Part shown: one piece after another, positions 34,465 through 46,965 of the stretch | How the letters are laid out: the number at the start of each line of letters is the position of its first letter | How positions within the stretch are numbered: position 1 is the stretch's first letter | Assembly (NCBI GenBank): GCA_951802195.1 | Contig: OX637635.1 | Span: 124,001 to 188,000, forward strand | Length of the DNA: 64,000 nt | DNA from: Tausonia pullulans | Taxonomy: Eukaryota > Basidiomycota > Tremellomycetes > Cystofilobasidiales > Mrakiaceae | Direction of reading: 5' to 3' | The notes under the pieces: model-generated | Databases searched by the model: none | The model's input: only the letters and a program-made list of their open reading frames with translations | What the model was told of the DNA's origin: nothing | Position numbers and translations under genes: made by a program

Positions 34465-36212
34465 ATGTCCAACGCTCCTCCGTCCGCCAGTCCCATCAAG
34501 TCCCGCCTCAACTCGAGCGCGGCGCCGTTCGTGCCCTCGAGGCGCGCTGCCTCCTCCTCGACTTCTGCCGCCCCTGCACCCGTCACCGCTCCTATCAACG
34601 AGGACGAGGACGAGGATGAGGACGCTGATATGACCGGTGGCCCTGGTCCCTCGACGACGGCCGCCTCAGTCTCTCGGCCGACCAAGCCACTGCCGAAGCA
34701 GAACCCGACGCTCGTCCCCGTTCCTGCGTCGGTCCCTAAGACGCCCGTCCAGAAGGAGTCAACGCGCCGGCTCATCGTCGTCCTTGAGTCTGCTTGCCTC
34801 GAGGTCTATCGCATCTCCGCCGGGTCGGGAGGCAGGGATGGCAAAGGCGGCAAGGACGCAAAGTACGCTCTTCTCAACTGCGACGACCACCAGGGCATCC
34901 TCGCCAAGACGAACAGGGACATCGCGGACGCAAGGCCCGATATTACCCACCAGGTGAGCCCTGGTTTCCGGTCTCTGTCTGTTTTGTCGCGGCCTCGTGT
35001 AGTGGACGCTCTGCTATCGGCGGTATGGATGCAGAGCAGAGGATAGACAACGAGCTGTCAGTGGTTCGGACAGAGACCCGCACGCGAGTTCGCTCCCTCC
35101 AAAAAGCTGTCGGCGACCTAGCAGTTTGGGACCTGCTCTTTTCCTCCTGGGTGTCACTCCCGGCTCGTCGGGAGGGATCGTGGAGGAGACTTGCCGCTGG
35201 AGAGTTTACTGGAGTTCGATGGCCTGATCTGTGGGATCCGACGAGCTTAGAGAGGAGCAGGAGTATCGGCTGGGGTCGACTACTTGTTCTTGCTTTCTCT
35301 CTTTTCGGCGCGAACCGATAAGCTGTCTGTCAGCATGATTCTCCCATCGACGACCTCCTCATGCAGCTTGTGGTCTTCTGCTGGATGAGCGAATATTCCC
35401 CTCGAAATTCAGTCCAGAATGAAGCGCGCGCGCACCGTTGCCAGCTGTCATTCTAACGCCTCCTTTCCTTCTCTAGTGCCTCCTCACCCTCCTCGACTCG
35501 CCTCTTAACAAGGCCGGCCGGCTCCAGGTCTACATTCACACCGCCAAGGGCGTCCTCATTGAGGTCAACCCGCATGTGCGGATACCGCGTACCTTCAAGC
35601 GTTTCTCGGGTCTCATGGGTAAGCTGATCGCACCTCGTTTCTTGTTTTGACCTGTGATGCTGATACTTGCCTGCGTGTAGTCCAACTTCTTCACCGGCTG
35701 AGCATTCGGGGTGTCAACGGCTCGGAGAAGCTGCTGAAGGTCATCAAGGTGTGTAGTCAGCTCTCTCCTCCCTTGAGCGTAGTGCTGACCTTCGTGATGC
35801 ATTATTCAACAGAACCCTGTGACGGATCACTTCCCGACCAACACGATCAAGCTCACCCTCTCCGGCGACGTTCCGACCGTCCGGCTCTCCCAGTTCCTCC
35901 CCACGCTTCCGGAGACGCACTCTATTGCCGTCTTTGTCGGAGCAATGGCGCGAGGGTGCGTTTCGCCTGCTTCTGCTTTCCTTCGCAACGGAGTACTGAT
36001 TCTGCATTGCCGTCCCCAACAGAGAGGACAACTTTGCCGACGGCGTCATCGACCAGAAGATCTCCATCTCCGAGTATTCGCTCTCAGCCTCGGTCGCGTG
36101 CGGCAAGTTCTGTTGCGCCATGGTTTGTAGTCTCTCTTTAACGCTCTCTATCCACTCGACCATGCGCTGACCGCTTCTTCCTTCGCAGGAGGAGATTTGG
36201 GACATCATCTAG
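34465..36212 (+). CDS. EMG1: 18S rRNA pseudouridine N1-methyltransferase (Nep1/Emg1)
   Basis: Six exons (34465-34953, 35477-35618, 35681-35748, 35813-35955, 36023-36122, 36189-36212) join to 321 residues. The first about 95 residues are a low-complexity, acidic extension (including [11 protein letters not shown]). The SPOUT-class catalytic domain follows: [95 protein letters not shown], then [12 protein letters not shown] and [18 protein letters not shown], ending EEIWDII. The enzyme methylates N1 of a pseudouridine in the small-subunit decoding region and is needed for 40S assembly in the nucleolus. The first intron (34954-35476, 523 nt) is the longest I placed in the window. The last coding exon is 24 nt. 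Confidence 0.95.
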
Positions 36213-36672
36213 ACTCGCGAGCGACGCTGCTCTTTGGCTTTGACCTCCCTTCCCTTATCATTCCCTTCATCTCCCTCACTCCTATCCCTGGACCTTGTCT
36301 CCACCTACACTCTCATCATCCGCCCGACCCTTTTATATGCAAGCCGCTTTTATGTACCATATCATTTTTCCGTTCATAAATTGACCTGAGGGGGTCGCTC
36401 GCTTGGTCGCGAAAGAAAGAAAAAGAACACGCATTGACCGAGACAAGGAAAGCATCCGTGGGTCTCAAGCAACTTCTCCTGATGAGCCGAAGAGTAGTCA
36501 GTCCTGAATTAGACAGGCAGGCCTTCACATCGGCGACGGCCTCGACGGGTAACGTGGTCTGTACGTGGCGTGGTGGCTCTCAGTTGGCCGCCTTCGCCTC
36601 CTCTTGTCGCCTCCACCGGCCACCCAACCACCTTACCTACCTGCCCTTTTCACCACAATCACCACATCATCC
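36213..36672 (+). promoter_or_regulatory. Intergenic between EMG1 and PSO2
   Basis: This 460-nt region has a T-rich 3' flank of EMG1 (about 36230-36380) followed by the PSO2 upstream region, ending in a CAT/CAC-rich leader before the ATG at 36673. No other gene was seen. Confidence 0.4.
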
Positions 36673-39600
36673 ATGGCGAAGAAACGTGCCCTCCCCGCAC
36701 AATCCAGCACGCTCCACGATTTCTTCTCCCGCGCCCCTGCGACGTCATCCAAGCCTAGCGGCAGCGGCAGCACGGGCAGAGGGAAGGGGATTATCACGGG
36801 ACGACAACGCGCCTCACCTGCGAAGCGATTACGGCTTGATCCGGAGGAGACAATCTGCATCGACTTGTCCTCGGATGAGGAAGAGGCTGTCCTTCTCCCT
36901 CCCAGCGAAAACGACAGGAAGGGTAAGAGAAGGGCAGAAGAGCGGCAGGATCGGCAAGGGGTCGTCATCGACCAGCAGGAGCTCGAGACGCTCTTCGTCG
37001 CATCGTCGTCGACCCCGTCGTCGCAGTCTTCATCCTCGAAGGCTGAGATAGAAGATGGTGTGCTAGAGAGCAGCTGCCTTGAATGGGAGGCGAGGCATCC
37101 ACCGCTACCTCTGTCGACCTCGCCGCTGCTGCCGGACACGACCGATGGGATCCATACCTTGGGACCAACCCTCCACCTTGCCGCCCTCGCGACGGACGCG
37201 CCGTTTTCTGCTGGGCCCTTGACTGCGACGGACGGCACCGAGTTCAAGGAGCCGGTGGAAGAGGAAGAGGTCTATGACGATGGCGGGTGGAACGCTGAGG
37301 ATGATGAGCAGGGCTCTCAATTGGACCCGGAGGACGAGGACGACGACGAACTGACCGATCTCGGTGACAACAACCGGGGGCTCGGAGACGGTGGCCTAAA
37401 GAATGACAGAGAGAGCGAAGACGACGTCAGCGGGGTGGTGTTGGCAGAGGACTGCGATGACAACGAGGTGAATCGCTGGACGCTCCACTCTCCTGCTTGT
37501 CGCTTGTGACCGACACACGCTCTTTCCTCAGCAGGGTCCTCACTGTCGTAGCTCCTCGCCTTTTCGGCCCATCACCTCCATCAAGCATCACCTCCCAGCC
37601 GCCGCTCCGGCGGCTTCTCCTCCCCTTCCAAAGCGAGACGCATTCTCGCTCCTCATGGCACGCAACAAGAAGTCTGACGTCTGGCAGGCCGTCGAGGACG
37701 ATCAGTCTCTCAAGCGGGGCGGCAAGGTCATGAAGCATGGCGAGAGACGAAAGGCCCCCTTTTTCAAGGTCCTCACGGGCATGCCGGTCGCCGTTGATGC
37801 GTTCCGGTATGGGAAAGTTCCGGGCGTGATGGCTTAGTGAGCGGTCTATCTTTCTCTTTTTATCTCTCTTTCTAGCGCGCGTGGCGCGGCGAATCTTTCC
37901 CTCTCGTCCCCTGAGGCTGATCACTGACTGAGTTTAATCGATGATTCCCTTCCTCCCGTCTAATCGCGGGATCTCTTCTTTTCTAGCCTCCTCAGCCACG
38001 CGCACTCAGACCACTACACCAAGCTCTCCAAGGCTTGGCAGAATGGTCCAATCTACTGCTCCCGTGCGTTCGCTCATCTTCATAGTGTCACTGGAGTAGT
38101 CAGACATGCTGAAATGAGTTTTTCCATCTGCAGAGACCACCGCGAATTTGATTATCCGCAATCTCGGCGTTGGAGCTAAGTGGGTCAAGCCAATCCCGTA
38201 TGATGTGCCTTTTGAGATGCCCAATACCAACGGCATTATCGTCACCATGATCTCGGCAAACCACTGTCGGTCCTCCTCGGTTTCCCTCTTTATGCGGGCT
38301 CACCTGATCGATTGATTTCACCCATATCAAGGCCCTGGCTCGTCCATCTTCCTCTTCGAGGGTAAACGGACCGTCCACGCAGGCGACTCGCCGTACCCAG
38401 CTAAGTTTGTCGGCAGTCCGCGCGTGTGGCGTTATCTCCACTGCGGCGACTTCCGGTACGCCCGCTCCCTCGTGTTTTTTTATCCGTTCGATTCATTGCT
38501 GAGCAAAGTATCTCGCAGAGCCTGCCCGAAACACATCCTTCATCCGGCGGTCGCACGAGGCAAGCTCGACGAAGTCTACCTCGATACGACGTATCTCAAC
38601 CCGCAGGTGCGTTCATTGCCTAACCTTCTGCAGCTATCTCACTGCTTCCATCTCCTGAGCAAGCTTGCCTTCCATAGTATTGCTTCGCGCCTCAGCGGGC
38701 TGTCATTGAGGGCGTCTCGCAGCTGGCGAAGCAGATCGTCTCTGGGCAATTTCCCTTCGTCTCTGGCAAGGTAGTCGCTGCCAAAGGCACCCTGGCGAGC
38801 AAAGCGACGATGAGCGCCTGGATATCCAAGGACCTCTCTGAAGCGGACCGACAGGCGAAAGAGGAACGGGAGCGTGTCAAGGGGGACAAGACGCTCGTCG
38901 TTGTTGGGACGTACTCGATTGGCAAAGAGAGGATTGTCAAAGGGATAGCGCTGGCGCTCAGGACGAAGATCTATTGCGATGCAAGGAAGAGGGCGCTCAT
39001 CTTTGATCAGACGGACGATCCGGAGCTGCTAGAGATGATAACCGCGAACCCAAAGGAGGTGAGTGAGCGAGCAGAGTGGAGGAAATGATTCATCTTCAAT
39101 GGCGTTGTTTAACAGCCCCGCGCTTTGTTACTTTCTCGATGCGACGGACGACAACAGAGTCAAGTACACATGATCCCCCTCCGTGACATTTCGCCGGAAG
39201 ACCTCCAAATCTATCTCAAAAAGCACCAGAAGGACACGGGCTACGAGCGTATCCTTGGGTTTCGACCGACGGGTTGGACGTGCGCCGCCGCCTCTCCCTT
39301 TGTCCAATCTATAGCTCAGGCATCATTAGCTGATATGCCTTTCCCTCCCCCTTACTAGCTACACGCCAACCGGGGGAACTCTAAATAACCCTGATATACC
39401 CTGGCTGCTTGAGCGGGACCGCAAGGCGACGTTTGACGCTCAAGCCTTGCAGCCGATGCGGGGGAGCTCAGAGCAGGTCATGATGTTCGGCGTCCCTTAC
39501 TCTGAGCATTCGTGCGTCATTTCCAAACTCTCCCTCTCACCTACCATTTTTCTCTTGCTCTTGAACCTTCCTCTTCCTTTGTACCTAGGCTGACACGCAG

Positions 39601-39812
39601 GCACGGGCCCTACTAGATCCTTCTTCGAACTTACTTGCTTCGCTCTTTCGGTTCCTGGCGAGCCCCGGTGGATCGCGACCGTCAACGTTGGGTCGCAGAA
39701 GTCGCGCGAGAAAATGGACGCCTGGTTCAAGCGGTGGGCGGCTGAGAAGAAGAAGCGAGAGGCCAGCGGTAGGGGTGGACTCATCGAGTATCGGTCGATA
39801 GAGCACTGGTGA
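36673..39812 (+). CDS. PSO2: DNA crosslink repair nuclease Pso2/Snm1
   Basis: The protein is a metallo-beta-lactamase/beta-CASP 5' exonuclease that processes DNA interstrand crosslinks. The first exon (36673-37467) encodes a disordered, acidic N terminus that starts with a PCNA-binding-like motif, Q10 followed by SSTLHDFF, with Leu14, Phe17 and Phe18 in PIP-box spacing. Later exons give FFKVLTGMPVAVDAF, VMAYLLSHAHSDHYTKL (the HxHxDH motif), MISANHCPGSSIFLFEG, HAGDSPYPAKF, LDEVYLDTTYLNP, LVVVGTYSIGKERI and FGVPYSEHSSFFEL. The end is near IEYRSIEHW with the stop at 39812. I do not see the small zinc finger found in some yeast homologues. Many short introns occur; not every join was fixed. An alternative acceptor shifts exon 2 by one CAG (37532 or 37535). 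Confidence 0.92.
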
Positions 39813-41308
39813 AGAGTCAGCTTGATCCTTCCTCACCTCATAATTCCTTCTTTCTTCCTTCTCTCTTCTCCGTTTCGGCTAGCTTAGGCCCAGGTTTGCT
39901 TCACCCTCTATTATCGTCTTGTCTGTAGCACTAAGCCAGCCGCTTGTGTCCATGTGTCTATTCTGTCCTCGTAATCACGCCGGCCCCCACTACCATTGGT
40001 CATGCCGCTCGAGATGCCATGTGTACTTGTGTAGGGTGCAACCTGCCATTCCAGTTTCCTCCTTCGAAATCGACCACATACGTGCCCTCTCTCTGTCCTT
40101 ACCCCTACCCGCCTGCCTTGGGCCCTCGCCTCGCTTCCCGTAATTCGCCGCCGCGCCGATGACATCAAGTGGCCCTGCGTCGGTGTGTCCTCGGCCAGCT
40201 GATCGCCAGCTTTCGGCGAGAAGTTGGACGCCCTGTCAGACACAGACAAAGCTCCCGGTTCTCGCTTTCCCCTTCTCCTTGCCCCGCCCCTGGGTCTCCC
40301 TACATTCCTTTTTCCGATCCGACCGCGCCTGCACATGTCCACAAATCGCCCATGTGCCCGACCGGCTTCTCGCTGCCGGAGGCTCGAAGAAAAAAAACCC
40401 GATTAGCCAGCTGTGTTTCGCGAGCTCCAACACCTGTTTGCTTTCTTCTTCCATCGGGAACCTCGCCCGACCACCACCTATCCTGCTTCGTCCTTACCCT
40501 CAGCACCGGAGAGGATCGTTGTTCTTCCTTATCTACGTCATTCAGCTAGCCGCTCGCGACCCCATTCCCCTCCCCGTCCTCCCCGGCCCATCCTCGGCTC
40601 CAGCTGCATCGACCAAGAAGACTGACAGCGAGCGTCTGAGAGGAGGAAGGAGACTTGCAAGCGGCGGATCGTCAACTGAACTCTCCGGCCTGGAACGCAA
40701 CAGCACATTGGGCGCGACCGCGCGGAACTCATTTGCCCTTCCCTTCTCCTTCCCTCCTTCCCTCCTTCCCCACCTTCCCTTCGCCCCCACTCTCACGCCA
40801 TCGGTCGGTCCCCCCGTGCGCAGGTAAAGATCCTGGCTCGTTTGTCGCTTATGAGCTCGAGCACTCAACTGATGCTTCCTCTCTCGTCTTCCACCTGGTC
40901 GCGCGTCAAGACAAACAGTCGACGTCTCCCTCTCCTTTGGTGCCTCTTTCCTTCTCTCGCCCTTGATCTTTCTTCCTTCCTTCCCGCGCTCGCCATTCCT
41001 CTTCTTCTCGCTTGGACCGTCGGCATTCACGCGCCCGGTCGCTCTCGCCTTCCTTTTGTCTTCTCTACTAGCTTGATCAACCCGAAAGACTCTGTTCGTC
41101 ATCCGTCTCACTCTTTCTCTCACAATCCTGTCACACCAACCTGTCTTCTTGGACGCGGTCTCATTCTTGCACTTTTTCCGTCGTCCACACCAGGAGAATT
41201 AGGAACGCCCTCCCTGTTCTCATTTCGGCATCATCGACGCCCGAAGTTCATAATTGTCTACGACTTCCATTCGTCTCTCTTTCTCCCCCTCTCCCACTTT
41301 CCGCCGGC
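39813..41308 (+). promoter_or_regulatory. Long pyrimidine-rich upstream region of the Zn2Cys6 gene
   Basis: About 1.5 kb of C/T-rich sequence lies ahead of the transcription factor ATG. The segment 40720-41300 is almost continuous pyrimidine-rich blocks, as often seen in long promoters and leaders of fungal regulators. Several frames of more than 100 codons cross it, but they are Pro/Ser/Leu chance readings of the CT-rich strand. No separate gene was recognised. Confidence 0.45.
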
Positions 41309-44300
41309 ATGACATACTCTTCCCCATCCGAACATGTCGCCTCCCCCTCCTCGTCGTCCTCCACCGCCGCGGCCACGGCGGAACCTTCAACGTTGACGAC
41401 CAATCATCACCCCATACGCCAGCAGCCGCTCCATCACTACCCCCGCTCCCTCTCGCCCCAATCTCCAGGCAGCGATCGTGGAGGAAGAGAGGGTGGAGCA
41501 GATGGTGGCGCAGTTTCGTCCTCGTCCACAGCATTACGCCGACGACCCGGCCTGACGACAGACCGCGACGAGCTTCTCCTGGTCGCAGCACATCCACCTC
41601 CGCCTGTCAAAAGGCCCAGGGCGAGGGCCTCGAGCGGGATGACGTCGACAAACGTGGGATCTCCGAGCGCTGGCGGCGGGAAGACAAAGCGAAAGCGAGG
41701 AAGGATCGCCACCGCGTGTAAAGTGCGCATCCCCCTGGGTTCAAGACGGCCTAAGTTCTCGTGCTAAAAAAAATTGTATTCTTTACTCATCACGATTCAA
41801 AGGCATGTAACTCGCGCAAACAAAAAGTGTGTCGGTCCCCTACGTCGATTGAGTCAATAGCTCCGGTTCTGACGACAACCTTCCTCCCTGTCTCCCTCAG
41901 TGCGATGGTGTCCAACCCTGCTGCCATTGCACCAAGCGAGGCTTGGCTCACGCATGCGAGTTCCCCTTCGAAAATCCGCCGACAGCAGTCGCAGCCGCCG
42001 CAGCCCAGCGGCCCTCCGGATCTCGGCATGAGTCGAGTGCCTCACAGTTCTCAGGAGGACTATCGCCTTATCATCACTCGGGTGGCGGAGGGGGAGCAGA
42101 TGGCGGTAGCGCCCTCGACTCACCTGCTTCGTCTTCAGCATCGCTTTCTCACGGCTCCGCACCTTCCAATCCTCCTACGCCCATCCTGCATCTCCAATCG
42201 CAGCACGAGCTCGCTTCTTCCCGGTCCTACTCTTTCTTCGCTCCGCCGGCCAACAGTGGCCCGGGGCCTTCGCCGTCGTCCTCAGCCTACCCTCCCTCCC
42301 ATCACTCTTCAGCTGGTGCCTCCCCTCGAGAATTCGCCTCTCTCCCTTCTCTCCCAGACTCCGCTTCTCTAGCAGCAGGTCCCTCCCGCCCGCCCTCCTG
42401 GCCCATTATGGGTCTTCCTAAATCAGCCTCAACCTCCATTTCCTCCTCTTCCTACCCCTCGCAACACACACGCACATCCCTCCCAGTCCCACCACCGCAT
42501 CAAGCGCCGTCCTCCCGACTCGAGCCCCGCCTCTCCTGGCAGTTTCCCTCAAGCCCGTTTGCCCCGTCCTCGCCGTTCACCTCGGTCCCGTCCACATTCG
42601 TCAACTCGACGGCCTATCCACTCTTTCACGAGGACAGTAGCCTTGGTCTTCCAGCCCGCCTTGGCTACCCTCTTCCTTCGTCGGCGCCGCCACCTTCGGT
42701 CCAGCTTGCCCCGATATGGGGCCATCGGGCGAGAGAAGGACCGTCTGTGTCCAGCGCGAAGGGCATGACTCTAGTGCATCCTGCTAGCGGCTCCTCCCTG
42801 GCGAACCCGTCAAGCAGGAAGGGCATCGATGGCGCTGCGTCAGCTGTTGGCCCCAGTCAGCCTACGTTTCAGGGAGGGACACCCTCTATACCAGTAGCAG
42901 CAGCATCAGAAGCGGAGGCAGCAAATGAAAAAAAATGGGATAACTGGGTTGCAGAGCCATCATCGAGGTCGAGGCGGACGTCACCTCCAAAGGAGTCTTC
43001 ATGTGAGTTTGGTCCTTGCTGCCTGCTCTCATGTCTCGAAAGGCACGCTTAAATCGCGTCTTGCAGCCGATACCTCGTACTATGGCTCGTCGGTCAGTCA
43101 CCGTGGCTCTCATTCGCCTACCCCGAGCTCTCTCATAGCTGACAAGTCATCTCACTCTTTCAGCACTTTGGACCGCAGGCCGCCGCACGCGTTATCACCG
43201 GTGGAGAGCCCACCATCACGCTCTCGGATGCACAGAGCGTGCCCGTATACCGGGCCTACCGAGCGGATCTCAGCCCATTCTCACAAATTTCCCAGGTCAG
43301 CCGCAATTTGCGGCTTTTTAGTGATTGATCTCTAGCCTGACCCTTCATTTGTCCTTCTACAAGATTCGTGATTTTCTCGCTTTGCTTCCTCGGAGAACGT
43401 GAGTAACCTCTTTCCTGCTGATGAATCTATGTCTAACCTCCTTTTTCCCCAGCCAATGCGACGCTCTCGTTGAGGTCTTTTTCGTCGACTACAACAGCTT
43501 CAACGAGGTCCTCCACCAGCCTGACTTCCAGATCAAAGTTCGCATCATATCCCCCCGCATTTTCCCCCAAGCTCGCTTGCTCATGTTTTTTCCTCCCTCT
43601 TCAAATCGACAGTACGACAAATTCTGGCAGAGCTCGTTCGAGCACGATGATATTCTGAAGATCGACATGCGCTGGCTAGCCGTCCTCTTCATGGTTCTTG
43701 TATTCGGGTGCTTGCTCGAGTGGAAGCGAGTCGAGGGTGGGGAGGGTCTGCGAGATCGTGAGGATGCTGCTCAAAATTGGTGTAAGTCCGGGTGTGCAGT
43801 GACTGACGCTGGGAGGGGGATGAGCTGACGGATGTTTTGGCCATCGTCGCAGTCTGGGCTGCGAGAAGGGCATTGGCGAGTGCGCCGACGTTCCATGGCG
43901 AGAGTCTAGACATGGCTCGCGCAGGATGCTTGATCACGCTCTTCTTGGTCAGTCTCTTGCCTTGGCGTCGAGCCAGTCGGCCTTGGGGGCCCGTCTGACG
44001 TCCCCTCGGCTATCAATAAGATTAACTCACGCCGTGTCCCGGAAGCTTGTGCGTCTCCTTGTCCAAACTCGCACACTTGTATGCTCTTTGACTCTCGTTT
44101 GCGTTTTACAGGGCTCACCGTCGGCTTCTCCATCCGGTACGCCCAAGCCCAGGGCCTCCACATAGACGGCTCTAAGTGGAACCTGTCCCCGCGGGAGATC
44201 GAGATCAGACGGAAACTCTGGGTCCACGTACGTCTTGTGAGCTTGTTTTTATCTCTCAGCGCCGAAACTGACTCGCTTGTTCCCTTTTATCAGCTTTTCT

Positions 44301-46016
44301 GTCTGGACCGGTTCGTTCGCTCTCAGTCGCAGACCCTTTTTCTTCCATTTGCCTGACCGTTGTCTCGCCTGCCCAGATCCGTGTCTCTCTTCCTCGGCCG
44401 TCCCCTATCAATACAGAACGACCAGTCGACTGTCAAACCACCCTCCAACATTCTTGACAGCGAACTAGATAAGCCTCCACAGCCCCCGCGGCCGCTCTCC
44501 TCTCCAACGAGGACGACTTACCTCATTCTCCACAAAGCACTCAACGTCACGATCGGTTGGTCCCTCTCTTCTCTTTGTCTTTTTTTTCTCAACTTTTGCA
44601 GTCCATTGATTTTTGGAAATTACAGGCAAAATGCAGGATGTCTGCTTCGGCACTCACCCGAGCTCCTTCGCTCATGTTCTCCAGGCCGATGCGCAACTCA
44701 TCCAGTGGGCCACCGACCTGCCTCCGCACTTCCGCATACAGGACCCAGACAGGTCTCTCGACACCGAACAGCCGTACTTAGTCCCCCAGCGACTGAGCCT
44801 GCACTCGAAATACCACCTGTGTCGGATTGTACGTGTACTGCCTCTGACTGGCCCAAGAAAGAAAGCGAGCGCCGAATCTGACGGTGCTTGCCTTACTTAG
44901 TCTCTTCACCGGCCTTACCTTATTAGGGCTTTCCTCGGGGAGGACTTTCGAGAGAGTCGGGAGGTCGTCATCACCTCTGCGTTCGCAGACCTCGCCATCC
45001 GGACGTCTCTCAGTGATGCCGACCCTCTCACACGGTTCCAAGTTCGTCGTCCCCCCAGCCCTTTCCGGTTCATTTCTACTCGATATTGACTTGAGACTTA
45101 TTTATATCAGTACCTCACTGTTGCGGGCGGCTTCAATAGCGCGACAGTACGTTCAAACGTTCACGCTTCTGGCATTTCGCCCTGCTGACTTATTTGTGAT
45201 ATCTAGGTCCTGGGCATTGTCCTTGTTCGGAACCCTTGGGGCCCTCTTTCGGATCGCTGCTTCGACACGCTGCGGCGTTATCTTGTGCGTTCCCAGATGC
45301 CCATTCTACATTGACCATGAACCGAAGGATCACTGGGCTGAAGATGTCGCCTCGCCTCGCAGGACACCCAATACGCAACCCTCCGGGAAAGCAAGTCACT
45401 CGAAGCCGAGATCAGGGTCATCGTTCGTCATCTCTCGCACGCTCCTTACCTGCCCGCGGTTTCGAACTAATCTGGCCCTTTCTATTTACAGGAGCTGTGC
45501 ATCCACAAAGCCGCCACCGCCCGCCGAGAAGCCACCTCGACCGCTCCGACAACCTCCATCACTCCACGCCCACTGTCATCTTCAGGCAAGCAACAGCAGC
45601 AGGCCGCCTCCGCACCGCCGCTGGCAGCGGCTTCATCGGCAAGCTGGTCATCCCTTCCTCAAAGGGGTGGCTCCCCCTCGTCTGTTCCCTCCAGAAGGGC
45701 AGGCGTTCCAGAATCAGCGATGAGGCAGTCGCAGACGACGACCCCTTTGCCCTATGGAAATAACACTGCTCTTCAGCAGCCGGCGCCAGCAGATGCGGCG
45801 ACAGCGGGTGACGTTGAGATGGTGACCGCTGAGCTCGATGACTTTCTGGCGGGGCTTGTGTTCCCGGAGGATCCGACTGATTTTGAGGTGAGAGACCCGC
45901 TCTATTGACCGATGCGTCTGGGCGCCTGGCTGACCCGCGACCTTCATCAGACGTGGGAGGACCTCTTTGCGCGCATTCAGGAGGGAGGGGGAAGCGAGAG
46001 TTCGCATATAGACTAG
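41309..46016 (+). CDS. Zn2Cys6 fungal transcription factor
   Basis: The ATG at 41309 begins a Ser/His/Pro-rich leader ending in a basic KTKRKRGRIATACK. The binuclear zinc cluster is Cys137-x2-Cys140-x6-Cys147-x5-Cys153-x2-Cys156-x8-Cys165 and is split over three exons: 41309-41722, a 24-nt exon 41803-41826 (ACNSRKQK) and 41901-43002. The third exon continues with a long disordered region. Later exons carry the fungal-specific regulatory domain with ITLSDAQSVPVYRA, RDFLALLPR, CDALVEVFFVDYNSFNEVLHQ and DILKIDMRWLAVLFMV. Further on are LTVGFSIRYAQAQGLHIDG, LSPREIEIRRKLWVH and GKMQDVCFG. The protein ends with an acidic tail (ELDDFLAGLVFPEDPTDFE) and SESSHID, stop 46014-46016. It should bind DNA in the nucleus as a pathway regulator; the target is not deducible. 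Downstream introns were recognised but not all measured. Confidence 0.88.
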
Positions 46017-46965
46017 TGGGAGAATGATCTTAAGCGTGCATAGTACACGATTCTTTATGCATTTTATTTTCCGTGCAGCGCGCGCGCTGATGTCGAGGTC
46101 CTTGCTCACGAGGGCGGCGCAACGTCGACGTCCACTCCCTCGCATCAGATAATTTATTACGGGGATGCTGCGGCTCACACTCCATGTTGTCTGTGATCCT
46201 GCCTTTGCTGTAGATGGCCACACGTGTTGCTTCCAAGAACGTGCGACCAGCGAGATTCAGGTTGGGCGGCCAAGTCTGACTCCTTTGAAGATTCCCCCGA
46301 GCCCGGGTCCTAATTTTCCGATACAGCTCCGGGCAGGCGCGTTCCTTCCTTTGTTTCGCTCCAAGCCGCTGACACGCGTCTTGCTCCCAGAGTGAGATCT
46401 CGAGTTTATCCTCGTATTCACTTTGTCACTGCCCAAAGCGCGCATCGGAGGCGTCTAGCGTGCGTGTCAGGCGGAGTCGCGTTGAAAACTACCACGGCCG
46501 GGAGCTCACATGTTGGCAGCATATTCTGGCCTGGGTTAGTCAACGTACTACCCAAACCTTCTATCTCAGAAGAGTGGAGTCGGAAGAACAACGTCGACAG
46601 CCAAGACTTTGAGGAGGATCAGGAGAAGGCGGGGAAAAACGCGGCGAAGCATCAGGGGTCAGTGGCCGCGCATGGGGCAGGCAGTCTTCATCTCTGAAAC
46701 CGCCATTATTGTCTGGCACGTTCGTAAACGTTGCAAGCTCCTCGGCCACTCATGTGCTGATGCTCTTGTGCCTGGTTTGAGTTACTCATCCAACCACGAT
46801 CCAGATCCGCCCCGTTCCCGTTATTTTCTTCGTTCCTTTTAGGTGAGCGATCGCCTCTGCCTGGTTCCATGGCCGCCACTGACTCCCGGTTGACCTTGCT
46901 TGGTGCACCACTCGCTCGCTCGTGGTGTTGGGCGGTTATGTGCCTTACCAGTCAGGCAGATTGCA
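46017..46965. other. Intergenic
   Basis: About 0.95 kb between the transcription factor and the secreted-protein gene. It includes the 3' flank of the former and the promoter of the latter. Short frames on both strands (for example 46392-46697 plus and 46561-46749 minus) show no domain and no exon-like codon use. Nothing else was seen. Confidence 0.4.

Noticed and set aside
40159-40827. 222-codon frame upstream of the Zn2Cys6 gene
   Set aside because: It is a Pro/Ser/Leu chance translation of a pyrimidine-rich leader with no conserved-looking segment.
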